From positions 3,046,001 to 3,110,000 of the forward strand of contig NZ_CP048409.1 of NCBI RefSeq assembly GCF_010448835.1: a stretch of DNA of 64,000 nucleotides, read 5' to 3'. Positions 9,620 through 17,403 of the stretch are shown in pieces (the first letter of the stretch is position 1; each line of letters opens with the position of its first letter). The position numbers were made by a program, and so were the translations under genes. Under the pieces are notes generated by a model. It saw only the letters and a list, made by a program, of their open reading frames with translations. It had not been told where the DNA came from and did not search any database. Source of the stretch: Draconibacterium halophilum. GTDB taxonomy: Bacteria > Bacteroidota > Bacteroidia > Bacteroidales > Prolixibacteraceae.

Positions 9620-9766
9620 TTATTCTTCCTCGAAATCATAAATATCTTTATCTCTAGATTTTGGAGTTCCGCCACCACGAACTTCGCTCATTGCTTCTTC
9701 GTTGATTACTTCAAAACCCTTAACTTCGAAAGTATTTTCTGTTGATTCAAACTGTACCCTTTTCAT
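9620..9766 (-). CDS. Small double-glycine-leader peptide, copy 3 (first in operon)
   Basis: A 48-residue peptide starting MKRVQFESTENTFEVKGF. The leader-like motif is INEEAMSEVRGG, again followed by GTPKSRDKDIYDFEEE. Over the shared tail its DNA differs from copies 1 and 2 by several third-position changes (for example TAT for TAC, TTC for TTT, GAG for GAA) with no amino-acid change. It is first in the operon and lies about 40-50 bases after the shared ECF-type promoter motif. It is divergent from the CHAT protease gene, with 135 bases between the start codons. Confidence 0.82.
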   Translation of the reverse strand: MKRVQFESTENTFEVKGFEVINEEAMSEVRGGGTPKSRDKDIYDFEEE

Positions 9767-9814
9767 CGTATAATAAATTAATTCGTTAAACTTTTAAACA
9801 CACATTCACTAATA

Positions 9815-9842
9815 TATTCTGATAAGTACAAAAAGGTAACCC
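9815..9842 (-). promoter_or_regulatory. Candidate ECF-sigma promoter for the small-peptide operon
   Basis: On the minus strand GGGTTACC (9842-9835), a 15-base spacer and GAATA (9819-9815) are found. The same two blocks with the same 15-base spacer lie before the ECF sigma gene at 14934-14961. GGTTACC resembles an ECF -35 element. The flanking T-run and a nearby TATTAG are also shared. It does not resemble the primary TTTG/TAnnTTTG promoter. I infer that the sigma factor encoded at 14334-14921 drives this operon. Confidence 0.6.
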
Positions 9843-9848
9843 CCTTTT

Positions 9849-9880
9849 TTTGAAAAAAATTTAAAAAAGTTCTATTTTGG
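9849..9880 (+). promoter_or_regulatory. Possible primary-sigma promoter for the CHAT protease gene
   Basis: TTTG at 9849-9852, a 20-base spacer and TATTTTGG at 9873-9880 approximate the Bacteroidota consensus, with one mismatch in the -7 element. It lies back to back with the peptide promoter. Confidence 0.4.
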
Positions 9881-9901
9881 TGGAATAAATCACAACATCA
9901 T

Positions 9902-12790
9902 ATGACAATTTTCAAGAGAATAAGCTTCGTTTTTTACCTATTATTCTTACCCAGCATAATACTCTGCCAGGAAGTCAACAAAGACTCCTTAAGACTACTA
10001 ACCAATAAGTTAGGACAGATGGGTGCTAGATTAGGCAACGAAGGAAAGTACACCGAAGCTTTAGATACTTTTAAATTGTTTCTAAATGAACGAAAAAAAA
10101 TTTATGGAGAAGAGGATTATTTTTTAACTCAGCCCTACATGATGTTAGGTATTACTTATAAAAATTTGGGACAAAATGATATGGCACTTAGTAGTTATAA
10201 GCTTGCTGAAACAAATTTTTTTCTTCGTTCAGACCCCCCGCAAGGTTTGTTGGGAAGTATTTATATAAATCTGGGCAATGTATATCGAGCCCAATTGGAT
10301 TATAGCAATGCTTTAAATTATTACGATCAAGCTTTAAGCGTGTACCAGAGTCAGACTTCTGTTGATCTTGAAGATATATCTAACGCCTATTATGCTATTG
10401 CAGAGATTGAGTTTGTTACTCAAAACTACCAATCTGTTATTGATATTGCTGAAAAATGTTATGCATCAGCAGATACATCCAATCAAATATATTTTGATAA
10501 TATTATGGGAGGTAGTTATTATAACCTTAAACAATTCGAAAGAGCAGATTATCATTACAAACATGCTATCTCATTCTCACAACAATATTATGACAAAGGT
10601 TTAGACCTCGCCTATGCCTATATGAGTTACGCAGAATTTCTTTCTGCAATTAATAATTTTGAAAAGGCTATTGAAAAACTATCTCTAGCATATAAAATCT
10701 TACAAGAACAGCAAAATTTTGGCACAGAACTTTCAACTTATTACGAGTATGAGGGAAATATTTTCAGAAATAGAGCAATAAACACACAGGAAATTAACCG
10801 ATTCAAAAGGGAAAAAAGACAAAATTTACTAAAAGCTATTGGATCGTACAAAAAAGGATTAACAGCATTAGAAGTGGATCAAAATAATCCTGAAAATTCG
10901 GACATAGAAATTCAACAAACACGTTCGCTGATTGATTGTATTGGACTAATAAAATTAATTGGTGATGTGTATCTTGAAATTGCCCTTCTGGATAATGAAA
11001 ATAAAGGCATCGATTTTAGTACAAATCTCGATTACGCGCTAAGCTGCTATAACAACACCAGTAATCTCATTCAACAGGCGCGAAAAGAAATTTCGAACGA
11101 TGAAAGCAAGATACAGCTGTCGAATCTACAATACCAAACCATCAGTAAAATTATTGAGACGGCATACCTTGCTTATAATTACTCGGGTAATCAGGAGTTC
11201 CTTGATATTGCGTTTAACAATTCGGAACAGCTAAAAAGCAGTGCACTTTTCGATAAGATTGCCAACGAACTGGCCCAGGAAAATAGTTTGATCCCTGATA
11301 GCCTATTAGAGCTGGAACGTAAATTAAACAATACCATCGCCAATTATTCCGAATTACAATACGAGGAATTAAGCTACAATGAACCTGATAGTTCGTTGTT
11401 GGAAGAATATAACGATAAGATTTTTAATGCATCGCGGCAAAGAGATGAGCTGAATCGTTATATGGAAGAAAGCTACCCCGACTACTATCAGTTAAAATAT
11501 TCCAATTCTACCCTCAGCTTAAATGACATACAAAACAGGCTTGAAAGAAAGGAAGCAATTGTTGAGTATTTTTTAGCAGAACCGACAACAGAAAAAATTG
11601 AAAACGGCAGTAATACTGACACACTAACTTCGCTGTATACTTTTTTTATTACCAACGACAATATTGAATTTCAAAAAAAGACACTTAGTAATGCTGAAAT
11701 AGAAGCTTTAGAAGAAACCTTCCGGTTTATGTCTTCAACCGACTACATGTTCACACACAACGAAGATGCAAAAAACTACTGTGTTTCGTCTAACAATCTA
11801 TACAAAGTACTAATGGCTCCTTACGAACAATACTTGGATGAAAAACACCTGACAATAATCCCTGACGGAAAATTGAATTACATTTCATTTGATGGCTTAC
11901 TAAAATCATTGCCCGATACAAGCGAAACAATCCGGTTCAATGAACTTGACTACCTGATTAAAGATGTAAATATAAACTATGCTAATTCGGTAAATATTTT
12001 CCTGAAGAACAAAATGTCAAAGCCAAAACTTCGAAATCATACCCTGGCTTTTGCTCCGGAATACCATTCTGAAGAATTTGAAATGACGGGAACAAGCTAT
12101 AAGCTAGCGCCACTGCCTGGTGTGCAAAAAGAAGTTGACGCCATCTCTAAATCTGTTAATACAACTATTTTCGAGAAAGAAAAGGCAACGGAGCAGAATT
12201 TCAGAAAAGAAAGTGGGAATTTTGATATCCTTCACCTGGCAATGCACGCTTATATAAACGATTCGCTACCGGCTTTCTCTCGATTAGCATTCACTCAAAA
12301 TATGGATTCAACGACATTAAGTGCCGACGGATGGTTAAATACGGCAGATATTTACAACCTGAACTTGAATGCCAGAATGACCGTACTAAGTGCATGTAAC
12401 ACTGGGGTTGGGCAACTTCAAAAAGGAGAAGGACTAATGAGCCTGGCCCGTGGATTTTTATATGCTGGTTGTCCTTCGGTAGTAATGTCGCTTTGGGAAG
12501 TTGAAGATGTGGCCGGCACAAAAATTATGACCTCTTTTTATAAGTACCTAAAAGCTGGTAAAACAAAAGACGAAGCACTTCGTCTCGCCAAACTAAAATA
12601 CCTTGATGAATCGAACTCCAGACTTGCCCACCCCCACTACTGGATGAGTTTTAAATGTATTGGCGATAATTCTCCGGTTTACACCAGTTATGATCTTTAC
12701 TTTTTTGCTGTTTTAATTCTATTGATTATCGCTTTTTCTATCGACCAGGGAATTCGCATAAAAAAAGCCCGTCGTAACCGACAGGCTTAA
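9902..12790 (+). CDS. Secreted/membrane-anchored TPR-CHAT (caspase-like) protease
   Basis: The protein has 962 residues. It has a signal peptide (about 1-22, ending LPSIILCQ), TPR repeats over about 30-300 (ALDTFKLF, GITYKNLGQNDMALSSY, GNVYRAQLDYSNALNYYDQAL), a helical linker, and a C-terminal CHAT domain at about 640-920. The clan CD dyad is visible as His782 in LAMHAY and Cys832 in LSACNTGVG. KGEGLMSLARGFLYAG and VVMSLWEVED also match CHAT. A hydrophobic segment near 933-950, followed by basic residues, suggests an inner-membrane anchor with the protease in the periplasm. CHAT proteases include separase-like enzymes and Craspase, which act on a specific protein partner. The adjacent tandem peptides and the sigma/anti-sigma pair are candidate partners, by inference. 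Confidence 0.88.
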   Translation: MTIFKRISFVFYLLFLPSIILCQEVNKDSLRLLTNKLGQMGARLGNEGKYTEALDTFKLFLNERKKIYGEEDYFLTQPYMMLGITYKNLGQNDMALSSYKLAETNFFLRSDPPQGLLGSIYINLGNVYRAQLDYSNALNYYDQALSVYQSQTSVDLEDISNAYYAIAEIEFVTQNYQSVIDIAEKCYASADTSNQIYFDNIMGGSYYNLKQFERADYHYKHAISFSQQYYDKGLDLAYAYMSYAEFLSAINNFEKAIEKLSLAYKILQEQQNFGTELSTYYEYEGNIFRNRAINTQEINRFKREKRQNLLKAIGSYKKGLTALEVDQNNPENSDIEIQQTRSLIDCIGLIKLIGDVYLEIALLDNENKGIDFSTNLDYALSCYNNTSNLIQQARKEISNDESKIQLSNLQYQTISKIIETAYLAYNYSGNQEFLDIAFNNSEQLKSSALFDKIANELAQENSLIPDSLLELERKLNNTIANYSELQYEELSYNEPDSSLLEEYNDKIFNASRQRDELNRYMEESYPDYYQLKYSNSTLSLNDIQNRLERKEAIVEYFLAEPTTEKIENGSNTDTLTSLYTFFITNDNIEFQKKTLSNAEIEALEETFRFMSSTDYMFTHNEDAKNYCVSSNNLYKVLMAPYEQYLDEKHLTIIPDGKLNYISFDGLLKSLPDTSETIRFNELDYLIKDVNINYANSVNIFLKNKMSKPKLRNHTLAFAPEYHSEEFEMTGTSYKLAPLPGVQKEVDAISKSVNTTIFEKEKATEQNFRKESGNFDILHLAMHAYINDSLPAFSRLAFTQNMDSTTLSADGWLNTADIYNLNLNARMTVLSACNTGVGQLQKGEGLMSLARGFLYAGCPSVVMSLWEVEDVAGTKIMTSFYKYLKAGKTKDEALRLAKLKYLDESNSRLAHPHYWMSFKCIGDNSPVYTSYDLYFFAVLILLIIAFSIDQGIRIKKARRNRQA
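12760..12789 (-). terminator. Terminator for the anti-sigma/sigma operon, inside the end of the CHAT gene
   Basis: On the minus strand AAGCCTGTCG, a GTTA loop and CGACGGGCTT form a 10 bp stem followed by seven T. It overlaps the last codons of the convergent CHAT gene, so it is embedded in coding sequence. Confidence 0.75.
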
Positions 12791-12838
12791 TTGAATGTGT
12801 ATATTTTTTTCGAATTAATCTATTGAATGATTCTTCGA

Positions 12839-14350
12839 TTACTTAAAGGAATACCTGAGCTTTCTTAGAATTGCTTTTGCATCTTTTTCGTAATGCCCTT
12901 TGCGATCAATTACCGCCAACAATTCATTTTTAGCTTCGGTCCTTTTATTCATTTTCAGGTAACATAGAGCTTTATACCACTCTGCTTCCTCAATAAACAT
13001 GTTATTTCCATGATCAATAACTTTAGAATACGCTGATACCGCTTTAGGATATTTATTCAGATTCTGATAACTCAATCCTTTATAAAACTGCGGAACAAAT
13101 TGCTCCTCTGTTTTAACGGTTGCAACATTCAGCAGATCAATAGTCTTTTGGAACTCATTCTGCTGGAAATACATTTGTGCTTGTTGTATTACATCCACAC
13201 TGCTGCTAACCGAACGTTCTGATGCCCATGTCGTTGATTCAAAGTACTTGTCGTACGAATTGTCGAGCGTATTGGTATTCATTCGCATTACACCAAGTAA
13301 ACCTACCAATACCAAAACAACTGCTACGCTGCTTCGCCAAAATCGAGTAGAACCAATTTCGATGCGAGGCATTATAATCGATTTCACTTCTTTCTTTTCC
13401 GATTCTGCTCTTGCGTCATTCAACTTCTGACGCAAGCCCATTATATCCATTTCTGAAACGGCAGAATTTATATTCTCGCGAAGCGCTACTTCCGCCATCA
13501 GATCGGTATTTTCTTTCAATTCAGCATTAAATTCTTCTAATAAACTTTCATCCACCAGTACTTCATCAATAAAGTCTTCAATGGTTTGCTCAGTAACATT
13601 CCAAGAGGTTTCAGACTCCATGATATTTCTTAATTCACTTCTGAGATCCATTACATCGTTTTCAGCAACAGCTGATTCAAGCTCTTTATGCAGATTAACT
13701 TCTGATTGTAACAATTCACTTTGAGCAAGCTCGTCTTCAAATTCGGCCAAAATATCGTCACCCATCTCACCTTCAAGGTAAGTGTCGATATCTTCAACTG
13801 AATATTGTGGTTCAACCGATTTAGCCACCTGTTGCAATGTTTCACGCAGGTTTAAAATGTCGGTTTCCAGAACAGCTTCTTCCAGTCCTTCCAGACCTTC
13901 CATATCAAAACCGTTCAGGTCTTCTTCCACAACGGCTTGTTCTGAACCGTTTTGCTCTTTGTAATAATGATGTATGTTTTCGTTGCTGGTTCGCTCATGC
14001 TGATATACATGAACTTTTGGGAGCGATTCTAAACTTTCAATAAGCTCTTCGGGTGTTAACGCTGATGTGGCTTCTTCAAATTCGCTGAAGTCGTCTAACA
14101 GCTCAAAAGAGCCATTTAACCTGCCATTTTTTGTACTGTTTGATTGAATTTTTTCGAGTTTACCTTTAAGATCAAGAACATCCATCTCCATAACGGCTGT
14201 CTGAATATTCTTGTGAAGTTCTACTTCTTCTCTTAACTCCTGGTTTAACTCTAACTCTTTTTCAAATTCTTCTCTCTCTGGGTTGTTTAATAAATCTAAA
14301 CAGTAATCTTCAATGCGTCCAATTAATTCTGCTTTAGGTGTCATCTTCAA
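12839..14350 (-). CDS. Membrane anti-sigma-like protein with fourfold cytoplasmic repeat and C-terminal TPRs
   Basis: The protein has 503 residues. The N-terminal part (about 1-330) is acidic and helical. It contains three long repeats of the form (D/E)..Y/F......LL.EFE.EL..N..L..EV.L...I.(S/T)AV.E.DVM.LR..L, plus a fourth partial copy near 150-178. The recurring end motif reads AVMEMDVLDLK, AVLETDILNLR, AVAENDVMDLR and AVSEMDIMGLR. One transmembrane helix lies at about 338-357 (SSVAVVLVLVGLLGVM), followed by TPR-like helices in the periplasm. It overlaps the ECF sigma gene by 17 bases. That overlap and the topology suggest an anti-sigma or sigma-sequestering role. I recognise no zinc-binding anti-sigma motif. 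Confidence 0.7.
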   Translation of the reverse strand: MKMTPKAELIGRIEDYCLDLLNNPEREEFEKELELNQELREEVELHKNIQTAVMEMDVLDLKGKLEKIQSNSTKNGRLNGSFELLDDFSEFEEATSALTPEELIESLESLPKVHVYQHERTSNENIHHYYKEQNGSEQAVVEEDLNGFDMEGLEGLEEAVLETDILNLRETLQQVAKSVEPQYSVEDIDTYLEGEMGDDILAEFEDELAQSELLQSEVNLHKELESAVAENDVMDLRSELRNIMESETSWNVTEQTIEDFIDEVLVDESLLEEFNAELKENTDLMAEVALRENINSAVSEMDIMGLRQKLNDARAESEKKEVKSIIMPRIEIGSTRFWRSSVAVVLVLVGLLGVMRMNTNTLDNSYDKYFESTTWASERSVSSSVDVIQQAQMYFQQNEFQKTIDLLNVATVKTEEQFVPQFYKGLSYQNLNKYPKAVSAYSKVIDHGNNMFIEEAEWYKALCYLKMNKRTEAKNELLAVIDRKGHYEKDAKAILRKLRYSFK

Positions 14351-14921
14351 GTATCTTTTTAAATTCTGTATCTTGCTTTATGCGCTTTATCAACAGTTCT
14401 TTACATTTATACTTTCTTGTTTTAGCATATTTTTCAGATTTGTAGCCCATAATTTTTGCAATTTCTCTTAGCGGGACCTTTTCAAAAAACATCTGCAATA
14501 GCTTTTGACAATCTGTACTTAAGGTTTTAAAATGCTTTTGATACAAACCGTATTTTTGATTTTTATCTACTAATTCTACCAGGTTGTCATCGTAAACATC
14601 TTCCTGGAACGGTAATGAATCATTCAGCTTTTCTCTTTCAATTCTTCGTTTCTCGAGTTGCTTTAACCACAAAAATCGACATACTGAGAATAAATAACCT
14701 GCAAAAGAACTCTTTTCGAAAATTAAATCGTTTTCTTTTAATTTCCTGTAAATTACGATAATAGCTTCCTGAAATACATCACTGGCATCTTCTTCACTTC
14801 CTTGGTTTTTCTTAATGAAATAATTAACTTTATAGTAGTAGTGTTTATAAATGTACTGTAAAATTAAATTATCATGCCTTAAGATTCCTTTCAGGATTTG
14901 CGCATCCGTATAATTTATCAT
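14334..14921 (-). CDS. ECF-type RNA polymerase sigma factor
   Basis: The protein has 195 residues. Region 2 is recognisable as SEEDASDVFQEAIIVIYRKL...FAGYLFSVCRFLWLKQLEKRR (about 42-98). Region 4 is STDCQKLLQMFFEKVPLREIAKIMGYKSEKYAKTRKYKCKELL (about 135-180), a helix-turn-helix for -35 binding. The stop overlaps the start of the anti-sigma-like gene, which is typical of sigma/anti-sigma pairs. Its own upstream region carries GGGTTACC-N15-GAATA, the motif also found before the small-peptide operon, so autoregulation is likely. That motif ends about 13 bases before the ATG, implying a very short leader. Confidence 0.9.
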   Translation of the reverse strand: MINYTDAQILKGILRHDNLILQYIYKHYYYKVNYFIKKNQGSEEDASDVFQEAIIVIYRKLKENDLIFEKSSFAGYLFSVCRFLWLKQLEKRRIEREKLNDSLPFQEDVYDDNLVELVDKNQKYGLYQKHFKTLSTDCQKLLQMFFEKVPLREIAKIMGYKSEKYAKTRKYKCKELLIKRIKQDTEFKKILEDDT

Positions 14922-14933
14922 CTTCTAATATAT

Positions 14934-14961
14934 TATTCGATTATTGGGTAAAAGGTAACCC
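14934..14961 (-). promoter_or_regulatory. Candidate autoregulated ECF-sigma promoter
   Basis: On the minus strand GGGTTACC (14961-14954), 15 bases and GAATA (14938-14934) are found. This matches the block and spacer before the small-peptide operon at 9815-9842. The next 12 bases of both sites contain TATTAG. Confidence 0.6.
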
Positions 14962-15119
14962 TCTATTTAAAATTATTCTATCCACAACTTAATAGCCGGC
15001 CATGTCTAAAACATGTAATTTCGCTTATTAACAAGCCGTTACAAGATCTGATAAAGATAAAAATTAAATTAAAAAAAGAAGAAGACTTTTGGATTTATTG
15101 TTCGGGGGGCATTTCAAAC

Positions 15120-15150
15120 AAAAAGGACAGGTTCAACAACCCATCCTTTT
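15120..15150 (-). terminator. Terminator of the tonB-like gene
   Basis: On the minus strand AAAAGGA and GGTT pair with AACC and TCCTTTT around a short loop, ending in a run of five T. The 14962-15283 interval otherwise shows no gene. Confidence 0.7.
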
Positions 15151-15283
15151 CTCATTAAACTAACTAACCTAACTAAACCTAAACTTATGAAAATAAACGT
15201 ATCACAAATATAAAAGCATATTGTATATTCAACAAGAAAAAGATGTTAAATGGTGTTAAACCCTATAACTATTAACATTTTAT

Positions 15284-16029
15284 TTACTGTGCTATGAACG
15301 TGTATTGAATTGTTCCTTTTTGCTTTGCAGGAGCAGAATTATCGCTGTTGAAAATTGTTCTGGTTGCAGCCTCCTTTGCATATGCCAATATTTGTTTGTC
15401 TCGGATAGACCGATTCTCTCTGGGTATGGCCTCAACCACCTGCCCTGACGATTTACAACAATATCAACAACCACCGTTCCTCCTCCCTGACTAAGATATA
15501 CAGGCACCGGTAAACTTAAATGAAAACGATTTTCCAGGTGGTAAACAATGTTACTTTCGCCCGCATAAATCACATTTTTTATCGAGTCTCGGTCCATGCC
15601 TTCTGTGGTTTCAACCGGCATTTCAATATCACTCAAATCAACTGTTTCTTTTGCAAGATTTTGGTTTACATTTGAAACGAGTTGTTTTGCGGCTTCTACT
15701 TCTTTTAAATAATCATCGTCAAAAAACTCTTCAGTTGAAGTTGTTGTATTTTCTGTAGCGGTGCGATTTGACGCAATATTTGTTCGTGTATTACTATTTT
15801 CTTGACTACTTGCCTGATCTGTATTCTCTTCTAAAGTTTCGGGTTCTATCATTTCCTGTTCAAGCAACTCTTCCGGAAATTCGATTAAAATCGCTTCTTC
15901 TATTGTATTTCCTTTGATATTTACATCGGCCAGCAAAAACGCAGAAAACAACAGAATATGAAAAACCAGCGTACCGATTACTCCATAAACATTTCTTCTG
16001 TATAGCTCTCCTATCTTCATTCGGAGCAA
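15284..16029 (-). CDS. TonB-like energy transducer, apparently frameshifted near its C-terminus
   Basis: The protein has one N-terminal membrane helix (about 15-35, VIGTLVFHILLFSAFLLA), an acidic and Thr/Ser-rich periplasmic linker, and a TonB-like C-terminal domain beginning GGGTVVVDIVVNRQG. The uninterrupted frame then gives an odd tail (RWLRPYPERIG...) and stops at 15292. One frame over, the same DNA reads QVVEAIPRENRSIRDKQILA and continues to IQYTFIAQ with a stop at 15284-15286, a normal TonB ending. One G seems to be missing from the run at about 15443-15445. With it restored the protein has 248 residues. It may be a sequencing error or a real mutation. Confidence 0.8.
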
Positions 16030-16114
16030 AAATATAAAATTAGCTGCGATAAAAACCGGAATTTATAAAGAATACCTCTTTTATTTACGTTTACAATTAT
16101 TTGTATTAAAACAT

Positions 16115-16148
16115 AAAAAAAGAGTTCTCCAACTAGGAAAACTCTTCT
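16115..16148 (-). terminator. Terminator of the sugar isomerase-like gene
   Basis: On the minus strand AAGAGTT and TCC pair with GGA and AACTCTT, followed by seven T. It starts 19 bases after the stop codon. Confidence 0.75.
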
Positions 16149-16166
16149 CTGTAATATTAATTGAAT

Positions 16167-17003
16167 CTATTTTGTTGCGTCGATCATTGCTCTGAAATAA
16201 CCAATTGATTCAGCAATCCCCAGAAACGGATCATCCATATTTCGTTCGTGTTCCAAGCTTACAACACCTGTATAATTAACTTCACGAAGCATATTTACAA
16301 AAGCCGGAAAATCTATAATTCCTCTTCCAACTTCTACTGAATAGCCCTCTTTGCTTGCACCGGTAACATCTTTTAAATGAATATCAAAAACCCTTGAATG
16401 GTACTTTTTTAGGTCGGCCACAGGATCTTTTCCATTTCTGGTATCATGGCCAATATCAAGACACATACCAATACGCGGATCGAGATCTTTGGTGTGTTTC
16501 CATACATCATCAGCATCGGGATACACATCGATATCCGGGCCATGAAGATGGATCGCAAAATATAAACCTGACTCCTTCACTATCTCGTCTATGTAAGGAA
16601 GCAGTTCGTAATTAGGTACACCAACAATTGTATTTACACCTACTCTTTTTGCATAATCAAAATATTTGTCCACATCTTCTTTACTTTTCATATAAAGTGG
16701 TCCTACGGCGTAGCCGGTAACGCCATATTCTGCACATTTTTTATGAAATGCTTCTATTTCGGCGGAAGTACTGTTAATTGGTAAATGAAAATCTTTTATA
16801 CAAAGAAAGTGTACATCACATCGTTTCATTGTTTCCAATGTTGTTTGCAGATCGAAATGAACAAATGTATAACCCGCCATTCCTAGTTTAAAAGATTCAT
16901 TTTTTTCAGGTGCCGGCTGAGGTTCAGGACGTTTGGTTTCCTGAGCAACCAAGGTTACGGTTAATAAAAATAAAATGATTAGAGAAAATGCTGATTTTTT
17001 CAT
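16167..17003 (-). CDS. Secreted sugar phosphate isomerase/epimerase-like TIM-barrel protein
   Basis: The protein has 278 residues from the ATG at 17003. The frame is open to 17036, but MKKSAFSLIILFLLTVTLVAQE is a clean signal peptide, so I use the downstream start. The fold is the AP endonuclease 2/xylose isomerase-like barrel. Metal-site residues are visible in FAIHLHGPD, MCLDIGHDTRNG, FDIHLKDVT and VVSLEHERNMDDP. Such exported proteins in Bacteroidota usually act on sugars or cyclitols, but the substrate cannot be read from the sequence. It appears to be a single-gene transcript with its own terminator. Confidence 0.85.
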   Translation of the reverse strand: MKKSAFSLIILFLLTVTLVAQETKRPEPQPAPEKNESFKLGMAGYTFVHFDLQTTLETMKRCDVHFLCIKDFHLPINSTSAEIEAFHKKCAEYGVTGYAVGPLYMKSKEDVDKYFDYAKRVGVNTIVGVPNYELLPYIDEIVKESGLYFAIHLHGPDIDVYPDADDVWKHTKDLDPRIGMCLDIGHDTRNGKDPVADLKKYHSRVFDIHLKDVTGASKEGYSVEVGRGIIDFPAFVNMLREVNYTGVVSLEHERNMDDPFLGIAESIGYFRAMIDATK

Positions 17004-17183
17004 CGTATTAAATTTACTTGTTTCAAATAAAAACAAATGTAATAATAAAACTAATACGACACAGAACTCAGTAAACCTGCGTGTTTGAGTGTTTTCACAG
17101 GTGTATACCAGACGAATTTGTAAACCCGATCAATGGTCAATTAAAAGAAATTAATTCTGGTAGTGACAGAAAATAAAGAGCAA

Positions 17184-17384
17184 TTAAATAGTTTGCCAGC
17201 GGGTAGTTAAGTTATAGTTCTGCGCATACTCTTCTCTCTCCTTTTCTTCGTTTGTAGCGTTGAGTTCATTTTCCAAATTTTGAAGCTCAACACATGCATG
17301 ATTAATGTCATTATTTTCATCTTTAAAGAATTTTTTCTTTATTCTATCAAATGCACATCTAAAGATTAAATTAAACTTTTTCAT
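17184..17384 (-). CDS. Small hypothetical protein downstream of rex
   Basis: The protein has 66 residues. A basic N-terminus (KKFNLIFRCAFDRIKKKFF) is followed by an acidic helical half rich in Asn and Glu. It starts 19 bases after the rex stop on the same strand, with an A-rich leader. I do not recognise it. The charge pattern and position support a real gene, but no motif confirms this. Confidence 0.4.
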   Translation of the reverse strand: MKKFNLIFRCAFDRIKKKFFKDENNDINHACVELQNLENELNATNEEKEREEYAQNYNLTTRWQTI

Positions 17385-17403
17385 GTTTTTAGTTTTTTTT
17401 GAA

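Noticed and set aside
9281..9766. Repeated DNA of about 70 bases in three copies, as a CRISPR-like or mobile repeat
   Set aside because: The repeats are the conserved 3' ends of three in-frame peptide genes, with silent third-base changes. Unit spacing and lengths do not fit CRISPR.
9829..9852. AAAAAGG...CCTTTTTTT as a terminator hairpin
   Set aside because: The stem is mostly A-T, sits between divergent genes and contains the GGTTACC block shared with the sigma promoter, so a promoter reading explains it better.
17037..17183. Gap after the small hypothetical gene
   Set aside because: I looked for an RNA gene or operator. Only weak short repeats are present.
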